A stretch of DNA of 64,000 bases from positions 22,687-86,686 of the forward strand of contig ARYC01001547.1 of NCBI GenBank assembly GCA_000711775.1. Direction: 5' to 3'. Positions 1 to 9,895 of this stretch are shown here, piece after piece. The stretch is from Oxytricha trifallax (lineage: Eukaryota; Ciliophora; Spirotrichea; Sporadotrichida; Oxytrichidae). Numbering within the stretch: position 1 is the first letter of the stretch; each line of letters starts with the position of its first letter. A program made the translations under genes and the position numbers. The notes below the pieces were generated by a model. The model was not told the DNA's origin. It made no database searches and saw only the letters and a list, made by a program, of their open reading frames with translations.

Positions 1-3000
1 AGTAGAAAGTGAATTAAGTTTAAAAGTAAGCTACTAACCATTAAAGGACAAAATCTGACTTGAGTAATCTTAAAAATCAAATTGGTCTTTAAAGTGCAGA
101 GAAAATCCAATAAAATCTTTATGAAAAAGTATACAAAAAACTTGGGCACGACCAGATCTCTCACTCTAAACAATTTCAATCATCTTAAAATTCAAAAGCA
201 TTTGACAATAATTAAAATCACAACTTAGCCGATTAACTACTCTAGCAGCAGATTTAATAAGAAATACAAAATCTAAAAATTTTAGAAGAATAGGATGAGA
301 GCTAGAACGTTTCTTCTTAATATGATTCCTTAAATTTATATTCAAATAAAAACAGTGTAGACTAAGATCTACAGCGATAAACTCATACATTAACAAACCT
401 AAATATGCATTTTTCAGAGTCAAAACTATAACCTAGCTGCTACAGCACAAATAATCCTTAATACAATAACTCAAATTAAAAGCATTAATTAGTTCAAAAT
501 TAATTAATTGATTAAACTCATAACTCGGGCTTTGACCACAATTACGTTTATGAAGGAGATTTCGAATCGACTGAAAGTCCAATTATGAAAGGAGGTTTCA
601 CAATTTAATAAGTTGACCAAGACTACAATTATCATAATAATTAGGTTTTATCTTAAAATATGGAATAAGTTGAGCAACCTTATATGCTTAATAGCTCTCA
701 TAGTAAGTTGAGCCTGAAATAAAATATCTCCTAGTTTAACAACAATAGATTAACGAATGGGAAAGATGCTAATTACATAAATCAAGGTTTCTAGGATAAT
801 TCTTCAAATCCCTAGAATATAAACGAGTTAATAAGGATGTCTTAAAACGAGTAAAATCTACTGAGAATTTAAGAGGAAGTGGAGGATGAAGAACTCTTAA
901 ATAATAATTAGGATTATGAAAACAACAATGTGATATTCTTCGATGCAAATGAAAACATAATTCATATTACTAATGGTGGAAAATCGCAAAATAATTTACT
1001 ATCGTAGCCTACAGATAGAAACTAAAACCAAATTTACAGTGATCAATATTAAGTTTAGTCGCAATATTAGTCTAATAATTTAAGTGAAAGACAAAATTAA
1101 ATAAACAGCAATAATTTATCTGATAATACAACTAGATAGTACTTTTATTCTCACTCCTCTAATAGTCTAAATAATTAATCACGCAATAAAAGAGACAATA
1201 TCTGTTCACCCCGAGGTACCTCCCCCCACCCCTCCCCCCAGTCCATAAACCGAGGTACCTCCCCCCACCCCTCCCCCCACCTCAAAATGAAGTCCCCCTT
1301 ATATTCCCCAATTTAAATGAACAAACATATTCCCAAGGTATGAATCGACTCACTTGTGACATCTCACTCTCCTTATAATATTTACTCTTAAATGACATAA
1401 ATTTTTCTAAAATCTTTAATATCATTTTTATAGCTATGTTGATGTTATTTTTAATTTTTGGCAACTCTCACTTCGTCCGTCAAATATTTTAGAGATATAC
1501 TCCAATCGGAAAATATATTTCAATTGAGTTTAGATTATCTAGAATTTTTGCAGATTTTATTAATACAATAGATTATACACATAAAAATAACAAAAATCTT
1601 TTTCAAACTAAATCAACTTGATTCAATTTTAATTTAAAAATTAGCATGAGTAAATTTTACAAAATATTCATTTACTGTCTAGAATAAAAACTATTATTTC
1701 ATAATTTATGAATAAATTCAAAAATGATTATGCTTGATAATTTTATTATTATTTCAAAATGTTGAATTTATTCATAAATTATGAAATAATAGTTTTTATT
1801 CTAGACAGTAAATGAATATTTTGTAAAATTTACTCATGCTTATTTTTAAATTAAAATCGAATCAAGTTAATTTAGTTTGAAAAAGATTTTTGTAAATTTT
1901 ATGCATATAATCTATTGTATTAATAAAATCTGCAAAAATTCTAGATAATCTAAACTCAATTGAAATATATTTTCCGATTGGAGTATATCTCGAAAATATT
2001 TGACGGACGAAATGAGAGTTGCCAAAAATTAAAAATAACATCAACATAGCTATAAAAATGATATTAAAGATTTTAGAAAAATTTATGTCATTTAAGAGAA
2101 AATATTATAAGGAGAGTGAGATGTCACAAGTGAGTCGATTCATACCTTGGGAATATGTTTGTTCATTTAAATTGGGGAATATAAAGGGGACTTCATTTTA
2201 AGGTGGGGGGAGGGGCGGGGGGAGGTACCTCGGTTTATGGACTGGGGGGAGGTACCTCGGGGTGAACAAATATCATTTAGATAATTTTAAGTTGTTTATA
2301 GATATTAAACTAATATAATTAAGACAACTTAAATGAGGATATTCACACATGCTCTAGCGATGAATGCCTTAAAACTGGAGAAGTTACTCTTGAAAACCCA
2401 TAAAGCTTTTAGTTACAATAGTAATCTTTCACTAGTAATTAAAACGGGCAATTTTACATTCCTCCAAATTTTGGGGGGGGGTCTAAGTCGGTGGCAGAAA
2501 TTTTTCGAAAACCTAAGTCGGTGGCAACATTAATTTTTCAAAATTCACCAAAATCCTAAGTCGGTGGCATAATAAAATTTTTTTCTTTTTCCAATTGGGA
2601 ATCAATAAGTACCTCAATATATATGAAAATTTTATCACAGAAAGTTAATCAATCTCCATCATAACAACTTAGACATTTGACGGACACAGTTTAACATATA
2701 AAATAAAATAGAATTCATAAATAATTTGTATCCCTTTATCAAATAAGTTTAAATAAAAATATAACTATATAAATATCAATGAAATAATATCACATTGAAA
2801 AATAATGATATTTTGAAAAAAATTAAAATCGAAGTATGTTATAAACTAATTGTCAATGTGATATTATTTCATTGATATTTATATAGTTATATTTATATTT
2901 AAACTTATTTGATAAAGGGATACAAATTATTTATGAATTCTAAATTTATTTTATATGTTTAACTGTGTCCGTCAAATGTCTAAGTTGTTATGATGGAGAT

Positions 3001-3443
3001 TGATTAACTTTCTGTGATAAAATTTTCATATATTGACGTACTTATTGATTCCGAATTGGAAAAAGAAAAAAATTTTATTATGCCACCGACTTAGGATTTT
3101 GGTGAATTTTGAAAAATTAATGTTGCCACCGACTTAGGTTTTCGAAAAATTTCTGCCACCGACTTAGACCCCCCCCCCAAAATTTTGACTATAACGATCT
3201 AAACATTCATATAAATTATATTATAATTCATCAGTAAATGTATAATTGGATATATCAATCAAAAATTTATAAATTAGGAGAGAGATAAACTAATATTTAC
3301 GGTAAATTCCTGGGTCCAAGAATTATTAAAATCTGGGAAGTTAAGCAGTAGGCAGTTTCTATCACTAGCCATTCAACAATATTAGTAATATTAGAGAGAC
3401 AGAGCAAGAAGATGACAATTCGATTGAAGAAATTCATAAATGA
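1..3443 (+). CDS. Gln/Asn/Ser-rich hypothetical protein, 5' end outside window, interrupted by two foldback elements
   Basis: The frame beginning at base 3 is open to 1202 (400 codons, TAA/TAG read as Gln), resumes at 2275-2472 and 3187-3198, and then runs 3249-3443 to a TGA. Three insertions separate these blocks: foldback element 1 (1203-2268), foldback element 2 (2473-3178) and a 53-bp IES-like segment (3196-3248, pointer GAT). Removing each insertion with one copy of its flanking repeat keeps a single frame of 534 codons plus whatever lies upstream of the window. The protein is rich in Gln, Asn and Ser with no domain I recognise, and the tail is acidic. The function is unknown. Coding status rests on length, composition and frame restoration; the 3' joint through the GAT pointer is the least certain part. 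Confidence 0.7.
1203..2268. mobile_element. Foldback (long inverted repeat) element 1, about 1.07 kb
   Basis: The element is two near-identical inverted arms of about 500 bp around a spacer of roughly 30-40 bp near 1730-1760. The ends are TGTTCACCCC at the left and GGGGTGAACA at the right. Both termini carry C-rich or G-rich blocks with GGTACC; the left arm has an extra copy of this block. The 6-bp sequence AATATC flanks it at 1197-1202 and 2269-2274, as expected of a target-site duplication or an IES pointer. The element sits inside a coding frame. No transposase is visible. The short open frames of about 60 codons at 1282-1464 (-) and 2019-2201 (+) are the same sequence in the two arms and are not convincing genes. 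Confidence 0.85.
2473..3178. mobile_element. Foldback (long inverted repeat) element 2, about 0.7 kb
   Basis: Inverted arms of about 325 bp surround a spacer of about 55 bp (roughly 2798-2852). The outer ends are a run of 9 G at the left and 10 C at the right. Each arm has three spaced copies of TAAGTCGGTGGCA. The flanks are AAATTTT at 2466-2472 and again at 3180-3186, so excision with one copy rejoins CCT CCA AAT TTT GAC in frame. It shares the internal motif TTTGACGGAC with element 1, which suggests one family. No protein is encoded. The homopolymer tract lengths may not be exact in the assembly. Confidence 0.85.
3196..3248. other. Probable IES, pointer GAT (53 bp)
   Basis: GAT at 3196-3198 repeats at 3249-3251 in the same codon phase. 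Removing one copy plus the spacer joins the segment after foldback element 2 to the last 65 codons. The pointer is only 3 bp, so this is a best fit and not proof. Confidence 0.45.
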
Positions 3444-3664
3444 GAGAGAATAATGAGACAGTCTGTTTTATATAATAAATAAACTATGTTATTTGTAAAT
3501 AGTTTTTGTAGAATTTGGAATAATTTGAAATTCACGACATGACATAATAAGACTTAGTTTTGATTTATTTGTATTTTAACATAGTTTTACATTAAAATTA
3601 ACATCTATATATTTACAAAGTGAGCTTATTATATTTATAAATCATATGATATTGCATACAAATT

Positions 3665-4314
3665 TCAATATCTGAAGATGCCGTTGGTATTATTGCTGAT
3701 ATCCTTGTTCATTCTCACTACTCCAAATATAATGCAGCACTCGAATATAAAGGGCACTAAACCGAAGAAGGCCCAAAGAGGCCAAATGTAGGTGAATCTC
3801 CAGCTGTCTAGAATGAACCATGTCGTAAACAAACATCCCAAAAAATGCAAGAATATCTAGACTATTAAAATAAATTAATCTTACTCATAGATAATAAATT
3901 TGTTAAAAATTACCAATAAAAAATACTCATGTATTAAAATAATATATACTTGACTATGTTGAATTAGTTGTAGAGGAGGGACATGCCTAGGACCATTACA
4001 ACAAATTCAAATGAAATGCAAAACAAATAAGCTATGCAAATTCCTACGAGTGTCTTCTAGGCAGTTTGGTAGACCATTATATATATATTTATAGTAATCT
4101 ATTTTCGATCTGCTTTTTATGTTATTTTATGATACAATTTAAAGGTTTTGATTTAAAAAAATGAAGTTTATTCATCGGAAGTAGAGCTGTAATTGAAGCC
4201 AATACCCCAATAAATATGGTCGTCAGTTTACTGTAGAACCAAAGCCAATAATAAAACTTAAATAAGCACGAGGGTGAACTTAGCTGGCATCAGGTATTGA
4301 GGAGGTTCAATCAT
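3665..4314 (-). CDS. TMEM107: TMEM107-like four-span ciliary transition-zone membrane protein
   Basis: After removal of two IESs (pointers AAACT and ATAGTC) the gene gives exactly 151 residues, against 140 in the human protein. The start is the ATG at 4314-4312 and the stop a TGA at 3667-3665. The protein has four hydrophobic spans: one after the start (residues ~10-27), a pair in the middle containing GICIAYLFCISFEF, and one near the C-terminus after DSWRFTYIWPLW. The aromatic ERWECTTYWY-like region of the family is represented by DSWRFTYIW. Known TMEM107 proteins belong to the MKS module at the ciliary transition zone, which fits a ciliate. The family call rests on topology, length and this motif. 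Confidence 0.72.
3866..3957. other. IES in TMEM107, pointer GACTAT/ATAGTC (92 bp)
   Basis: GACTAT lies at 3860-3865 and 3952-3957 (ATAGTC in the gene's sense). Excision joins ...NQFNIV to QIFLHFLG in frame. The unspliced reading changes frame here, and no GT-AG intron gives the right phase. Confidence 0.75.
4068..4169. other. IES in TMEM107, pointer AGTTT/AAACT (102 bp)
   Basis: AGTTT lies at 4063-4067 and 4165-4169. The segment is a multiple of three and lacks TGA, so its removal is inferred from AT-richness and from matching the family's length. Confidence 0.55.
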
Positions 4315-4670
4315 GTTTGTCATTTTTTATATTTAAATTTTTGAATATTCTAACTATTTTATTCTTATTACAAATAAAAAGTTTATTCATATAATGAGTT
4401 GTAAAGAGAGATATCAAGAAATTAAAGAAATAAAGGATTTTATAAATCAAAGTGACATCAAATATCATAAATTTTATAATAAAATATATCGAATATTTTT
4501 AGTTTAAAATAACTTAATATTTTATTGAATTTATTTTATTCAAAATACTACCAATACTCATTCAAAGTTCATTACAAACTCTGAAGCGAGTTACAATTAT
4601 ATATACCAAAATGTTTTTACAATTAACTCATTTGTCTTAATAACCTCTATCTAATGAAAAAAATCTAAAC
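4315..4670. other. AT-rich intergenic stretch
   Basis: About 355 bp between TMEM107 (start side) and KAR5 (stop side), both on the minus strand. I see no reading frame or repeat here. It should hold the TMEM107 promoter and the KAR5 3' end. Confidence 0.5.
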
Positions 4671-6272
4671 TCAAGCAGACTGAAATTGAATGCGGGAGTA
4701 CTTTTTGAAACTCAAGCTATGATCAGGTGTCTGAAAATTCATTTAATCTTACATGTTGCAAATACTTTCACTTTTCTTTATTGTCTATAGTCTTTACTTT
4801 GATTGTATTTATGCTCTGTCATTTCTCATAAGGGAGTTAAATGCATGTGTTGGCATTTATTAAAACCTGGGATGATTAGGATCTCTTATAGAGTTTGTTT
4901 AAGCTGCAACGCTAGACTTAGTTGACAAGCTTTCATAACTTTAATCATAAATACTTAAGTTATCGATTTTTTATTTTGATGAAAGGAAAGGTTTGCTTTA
5001 ACACATTTAAGGTATTGAATCTTAAAAAAGCCTCCTTGCTTCATTAGATCCAAAATTAGATTAGTTAGAGTGTCTATTAGATTAATGCTTTTGTTAATCT
5101 AGCAGGAAGGACGATTTGTATTTTCTGAACCAACCTGGTGTCTAATCTACACTCTACTCAACAACTCTTTTAAGAAGTTTGTTATTTTCCACCTTATAAT
5201 TCACAAACTTTGCTTTGTAGAATCTCATTTGAAAGCCAATAATCAAAATACAGAGACCTCGATAGTAGTTTAGAAGCTTCATGTAATTATTATATTCCAT
5301 GAAGTTGAAAAGTAGAACTTCAAAAACAACAAAAAGAGTAAGTAAAGAGTTCAAGCTTAGTCTATAATCTCTAAGGCTTTTGAAAGATGTCAGAAACCAG
5401 ATCAGAAAAGTTAAAGTTGTGTAAAATATTAGCCTTTAAAAATCTTAGAACTGACCTATCAACAGAGCTTGAAATTAAAAATTATAATTTAACTATGTAA
5501 TTGATAGATAATGTCAATCTTTGAAGTAATCGAATGAAAAAAGGCATTGAGTTTCTCTTAGTTTGTTGTCAAAGAATCACCAATCTCATTCATACTACTT
5601 TAAAGCTATTTCTACATACTTTATTAAACTTAAAGCTCAGAAAAAGTGTCTTAGGTGATTCTATAAGTTTCTTGCAAACTTGAGTCTAATACTGTTTGAC
5701 CATCTATTAATCTCAACCTATAAATAATAAGCCTTTATCATCCTTACAATCTTTCGTGAGCTAGATGTGATGACTAATCAAGACCCTCAATCAAATTTTG
5801 TGTGTTCTCTTACCAAGCTTCTTATTTCAAATAGTAACAAGTTTGTTAAGTGTGAGTAAAAAATAGACTGTAAGAGTTCCACTTATCTCCTTCGAGTTTT
5901 GATAAACATTATTTGAGTTCTTTGTTTTCACATCTTACTTTTTCTTTACCAGATATCATGAGGTGACAATTCATCAAACCAAAAGCAATCTACAAAGTAT
6001 TTTCCTTAAATAACATTATAAAAGTACCTTAGATTAATGATTTTCATCGAGATTTAAGCAATTTTCTGATAAGTTTTAAACTAGGTCTTTCATACATGAA
6101 TTTGATCTAGCAACTTTTGCTAGATAATCAAAGCTCTCTATATTTGTTATGACATTCAGGTTATATTACATTTTAATCCATACTGATTTCTCTCATCATG
6201 ATGATCTTAGGATTGAGTGATTGGAGCAACAAGTGAAGAAATAACAATTGCTAGTTTAGAAAACTTTTTCAT
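4671..6272 (-). CDS. KAR5/GEX1/Brambleberry-family nuclear fusion protein
   Basis: Excising four IESs gives exactly 494 residues. The start ATG at 6272 opens a signal peptide (MKKFSKLAIVISSLVAPITQ). A cysteine-rich luminal domain follows (residues ~35-150) with NCHLMISGKEKVRC, then a Cys-rich stretch and a DKWNSY motif. A coiled-coil stretch (residues ~150-240) comes next, then two or three hydrophobic spans near 250-330 and a long polar tail. This order of signal peptide, Cys-rich domain with NCHL.SG..., W-N-x-Y, coiled coil and C-terminal membrane spans is that of the KAR5/GEX1/Brambleberry family. Those proteins act in nuclear-envelope fusion during karyogamy. In a ciliate the likely role is fusion of gametic pronuclei in conjugation (inference). 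Confidence 0.78.
5473..5504. other. IES in KAR5, pointer TTGA/TCAA (32 bp)
   Basis: TTGA at 5469-5472 and 5501-5504. Excision joins the coiled-coil segment (...KIDIIYQ) to ALLIGQFQ in frame and removes a TGA. Confidence 0.7.
5714..5752. other. IES in KAR5, pointer AATCT/AGATT (39 bp)
   Basis: AATCT at 5709-5713 and 5748-5752. Excision joins HLAHERL to IDGQTVLD and removes an in-frame TGA. Confidence 0.75.
6009..6031. other. IES in KAR5, pointer CCTTA/TAAGG (23 bp)
   Basis: CCTTA at 6004-6008 and 6027-6031. Excision joins NLDENHQSK to ENTLQIAFG. In the gene's sense the segment also starts GT and ends AG, so a 23-nt intron cannot be excluded. Confidence 0.65.
6145..6167. other. IES in KAR5, pointer TATATT/AATATA (23 bp)
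   Basis: TATATT at 6139-6144 and 6162-6167. Excision joins the end of the signal-peptide exon (GLKCNI) to ESFDYLAK in frame. No GT-AG intron is possible here. Confidence 0.75.
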
Positions 6273-6385
6273 ATATTTTGAGTTAGAATGATGATTAATG
6301 ATAGAAAATAAATTTGTAAATTATTAATTATAAACTAAATCTTGATTTATGATAAATTCAAATCCTCTTAAATCTTTAATTTTAT

Positions 6386-7889
6386 TCATGGACATTTTCT
6401 TTCAATCATAATTGAGCCATGCTCCTCATATTCTTGTCTGCTCATCCACATTTGTTAAAATGATCCCAATGAACTTAGAATAGAACCTCCAACCCAAGAT
6501 GAGAATTTTCTTTCGTTACTGCTTATGACCTTTACTTTGACATTTTAAGGAGAGATTTCTGGAATTTGTCTTTGCAGTCTTTCTAAGAACCCTTTGAAGA
6601 GAGTATTGCCTCCTGAGAGAATTACGTTTTGGAAGAGATCTCTTCTGATATCAATATCTGATTTGCCAATAGATTCTACGATCATGTGTTAGATACCAGT
6701 AAAGCCAGGTAATTTTTCATTAGGTACGAACATCTTCTCTGTGAAAGAGACTCTCTCACCTTGCAAGCTAATTTGATTTCCATCAGGTAACTCATAGTTC
6801 AAAGTTTTAATAGTCTCCAAGCTTCTATCATCAATTTAATCTTCACTTACGTAGAACATTTCTTCCTTAAGATCTCTAACAATTTCTTCTTTTGACCATT
6901 GCATGTAAGATGGATGCACAAGATTGGTGTCAACTCTTGTGGTCTCAAATGTCTCTACTCCGTTTATGTTTTAGAATTTCTTTTTGAATGCAAATCTTGG
7001 GAGGACTTCAATTCTCTTATCATTCTCAAGCCAATTCATTAAGTCGTTAGTTAGAGTTTGACCTCCAATATCGTACTTAATGATGCATTTTTGCAGAGCA
7101 TAACCATCATGTACAGGGGTTGCATAAGTAGTTTTGCTTCCAGAATCAACAATTATCGCAGTTGATCTACCGCAAGAAAATGAAGCTAGGACTGGTGCTT
7201 TGCCTATAAAGATTGCTGGGACTTGATACTTTTCAAACATGAACTCTGTAAGCTTTATTCTGGCTTCCTTATTGTGCAAAGCTGTCTCTGTAAAAAGTAA
7301 TGGAGTTTCCTTGGGATTTATCATCAAATTATCAATCAGACTCTTATTCAAGATATCCTCTAAGAAATCAAAGTTGACTAAAGAAAAGGTGTTATTTACT
7401 AGTCAATATGTATCTTACTTATGCCTGCTTCGGAAAATAGAGGTTGAATTTCCATATTATCTCTTTTATAGTTTAGCTCAGCTGAACCCACTATATATTT
7501 CCTTGATTATTTCTATTGCTCAACTCCAACATCTGCCATGTCAACATCCTCTTCAGATACATGTCCATCTAATATGCCAGCATACTATATCAATTTTAAA
7601 AGTCATGAATACAAAACAGAGTAACAGGGATTGATATTGCTAAAGCAATCTTTATAATCAAGATGTACTTACAGATGGAATCACGCTTCTTGGGCAATCT
7701 TCACCAGAGTAGCCTAAAAACAAACATAATTAGTAATTTCAAATATCGTTACCTGCTCTTGTTTGAAATGATCCAATATCGATCACACAACTTGAAACGT
7801 CGTCTACATAAATTAGATTAGCCAAAGTTTTTGATAAAGAAAAATTGAGAGATGAATATTTGCGCCAAAGTCTTACCTCCGCAATACAT
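6386..7889 (-). CDS. ARP4: Actin-related protein 4 (ARP4 / ACTL6 / BAF53)
   Basis: With four GT-AG introns (73, 39, 88 and 41 nt) the gene is exactly 420 residues, against 429 for human ACTL6A. It opens MYCGGDDVSS.VIDIGSFQTRAGYSGEDCP, the ARP4-type N-terminus. The actin-fold core contains PVHDGYALQ, and the C-terminus has ILSGGNTLFKGF and SSWVGGSILSSLGSFQQMW, ending MIERKCP. Several glutamines are encoded by TAA or TAG. ARP4 is a subunit of the INO80, SWR1 and SWI/SNF remodelling and NuA4 acetyltransferase complexes in the nucleus. The EERKCP-like end and the GEDCP insert favour ARP4 over actin or ARP6. No IES is needed, in contrast with the KAR5 gene next to it. Confidence 0.92.
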
Positions 7890-8393
7890 TGCTTAAAAAT
7901 AAATATTTTATAAAATGAATTATTAATTATTATTTCATTCCAAGGGATTAATCATTAGCTATTCAATAAATCCTCCTATAAAATATTTGAATATTAGAAT
8001 ATTTGAAAATGACCCTTAAGAAATATGTATCCTCTTAAAGAACTATAAAATCTTTATATACTAAATGAAAAAGAAGAGATCAATAAATTGAGAAGGAATT
8101 GATATATTGAATTACATATTTTTAAAAGTTAATAGAATATTTCAGAATATTAAATGAAAATACTGAACTTTGAATAGTATCTATTCTTGAATTTTTTTCT
8201 TAATTATTATGTTTAATCTAGTAATCTTAGTGCTAATATAAAATTTTCATAACTAATCAAAGTGCAGCTTTTTAAAATGAATAATATAGATTAATATGAC
8301 AACAAGTAAAAAAATCCAAAAAATTTGCAAATAAATTTAAATATTTAAAACAAGAGCTATTGATCTTTCACATTATTTATTGATACAATTTGT
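7890..8393. other. AT-rich intergenic stretch
   Basis: About 500 bp between ARP4 (start side) and the RING gene (stop side). It is very AT-rich, with no frame or repeat that I can support. It should carry the ARP4 promoter. Confidence 0.5.
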
Positions 8394-9719
8394 TCAGAAT
8401 CCGAATAAAGAGAAAAGTAACTGTGAAACTCTGACTAAAAGTGTCTCATAGTAATTGAGATCGATGGTGTTTGAGATATAGAATATATTATCATTTTGTA
8501 AATCCTTCATCAGAGTAATCCCCTATTACTTTCTTTTGCTCACTTCTTTGAAATTCTTTGCATACCAGATCAATATCAAAACTATATAAGATGTTAGTTT
8601 TTTTAATTTGAGGTAATCAAAAATAGAGATAACAATTATGGGCTATTCGATGAAATAATAGAATAGATTAAATTAGCAAATATTTATATAATTGATCGGA
8701 TTCTAATTCAGATGACGTCATTAATATTATGATATAAAAAAATATATTTCTATAACATATACATAAACTTACTTGGAGTGAAGATAGTCATTACAATTTT
8801 TATAGTCTTGAAGTAAGGAAAAAGCATGTTAATTATCCATATAAATCTTTCATAAGCTGTCGGTATATAGTTTTTGTCAAATTTTACCTAGAGTCTCTGC
8901 ATAATCTTTTTGGATTAAAATTCTTAGGTATTTAACTGCAAAATCTTCATATATTTCTAAAATATCTCTTTAAGAATAGAATAAATTTACCTCAGGATTT
9001 ACTTTTCTACTAAGTGAGTCAAGAACAATATTAATTGCAAATTCCTAAAAATATGGGATTACAATATTAAGCTAAATTTACCTCGATGGTTAGATTTACT
9101 TATCTTCTGCACAGTGGGCAATTTTTAGTATTATTCAGAAAGTATTTGAAGATGCAAAGCTGACAAAATCTATACAATGATTAAATTCAGTTTATTAGAG
9201 ATAAATGAGTTTCACTCGCCTTTAAAAATCATATAGTCAATAATGGCTTGAACTAATATAAACCGTTTATGATTTTAATGAAGAATGTACATTCTAAAAA
9301 CATCTTATAACTTACGTATGGCCACAAACTAAGCTGATCGGTTTGACATACATATGGAGGCATATTGAGCATTTAATATCCTTGTCCATAATTTTCTTGA
9401 GTTGCTTTCTCTTCTGCTCTTATATTTCCTTGTTTTTAGACTCCTCACGGCTGAGATGCAGCATCTACGATGATCTCTGTCTTCGAGCGGTCTAGGAAAG
9501 TTCCCTTTTAATTTATTGCTAGTGCTATTATGCGTGATTCATTCCAAAGTTTTAATTGGCTTAATTTGCGAGATTAGTCTGAGTTCCCTGAGAGGATGAG
9601 GAAGTAGGGATTTCTCTCGTTGATTTAAAAGATAGAGATTAAGTATTTTCGTGATCTTGAATATTGAAGAATGAGGTGTCCATATCAACGAGACCTCCGA
9701 TGCATGAAGTCATTTCCAT
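8394..9719 (-). CDS. RING-finger protein with C-terminal hydrophobic segments
   Basis: The start is the ATG at 9719, followed by about 100 polar residues and a basic, coiled-coil-like stretch. A C3HC4 RING follows: CSICLHMYV, VCGHT joined by an intron to FCQLC, and NCPLCRR. The intron interrupts between the His and the next Cys and uses gtaagt...tatag. Another short GT-AG intron follows (after NLTIE). C-terminal segments such as FIWIINMLFPYF and YIVLILIWY are hydrophobic. An IES with pointer ATAG probably joins FMYML to QPIIVISIF. The stop is a TGA at 8396-8394. The likely role is a membrane-linked E3 ubiquitin ligase, inferred from the RING; the specific family is unknown. Confidence 0.7.
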
Positions 9720-9895
9720 TTTCACTTAATTTAGTAGTATATTTAAAGATTATTGTTTATTAATTTAAACTAAATTTACTACATGCAATTCAATCTTAGA
9801 ATTCATTTCATTTTACTTAAACTAACAGTATAAATAGCTGTAAAAAACAAAAATCATAATTATTATTTTAAATTGCTTAAGAAAACACTAATCTC

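Noticed and set aside
1282..2201. Two nearly identical 60-codon proteins
   Set aside because: They are the same sequence in the two inverted arms of foldback element 1, so their similarity reflects arm identity and not protein conservation.
2473..2481. G-quadruplex or telomere addition site at the G/C runs
   Set aside because: The runs are the paired ends of the inverted repeat and lack the G4T4 pattern; element ends explain them better.
5154..5354. Separate small membrane protein
   Set aside because: It is an in-frame part of the KAR5 gene, cut off only by a TAG that codes for Gln.
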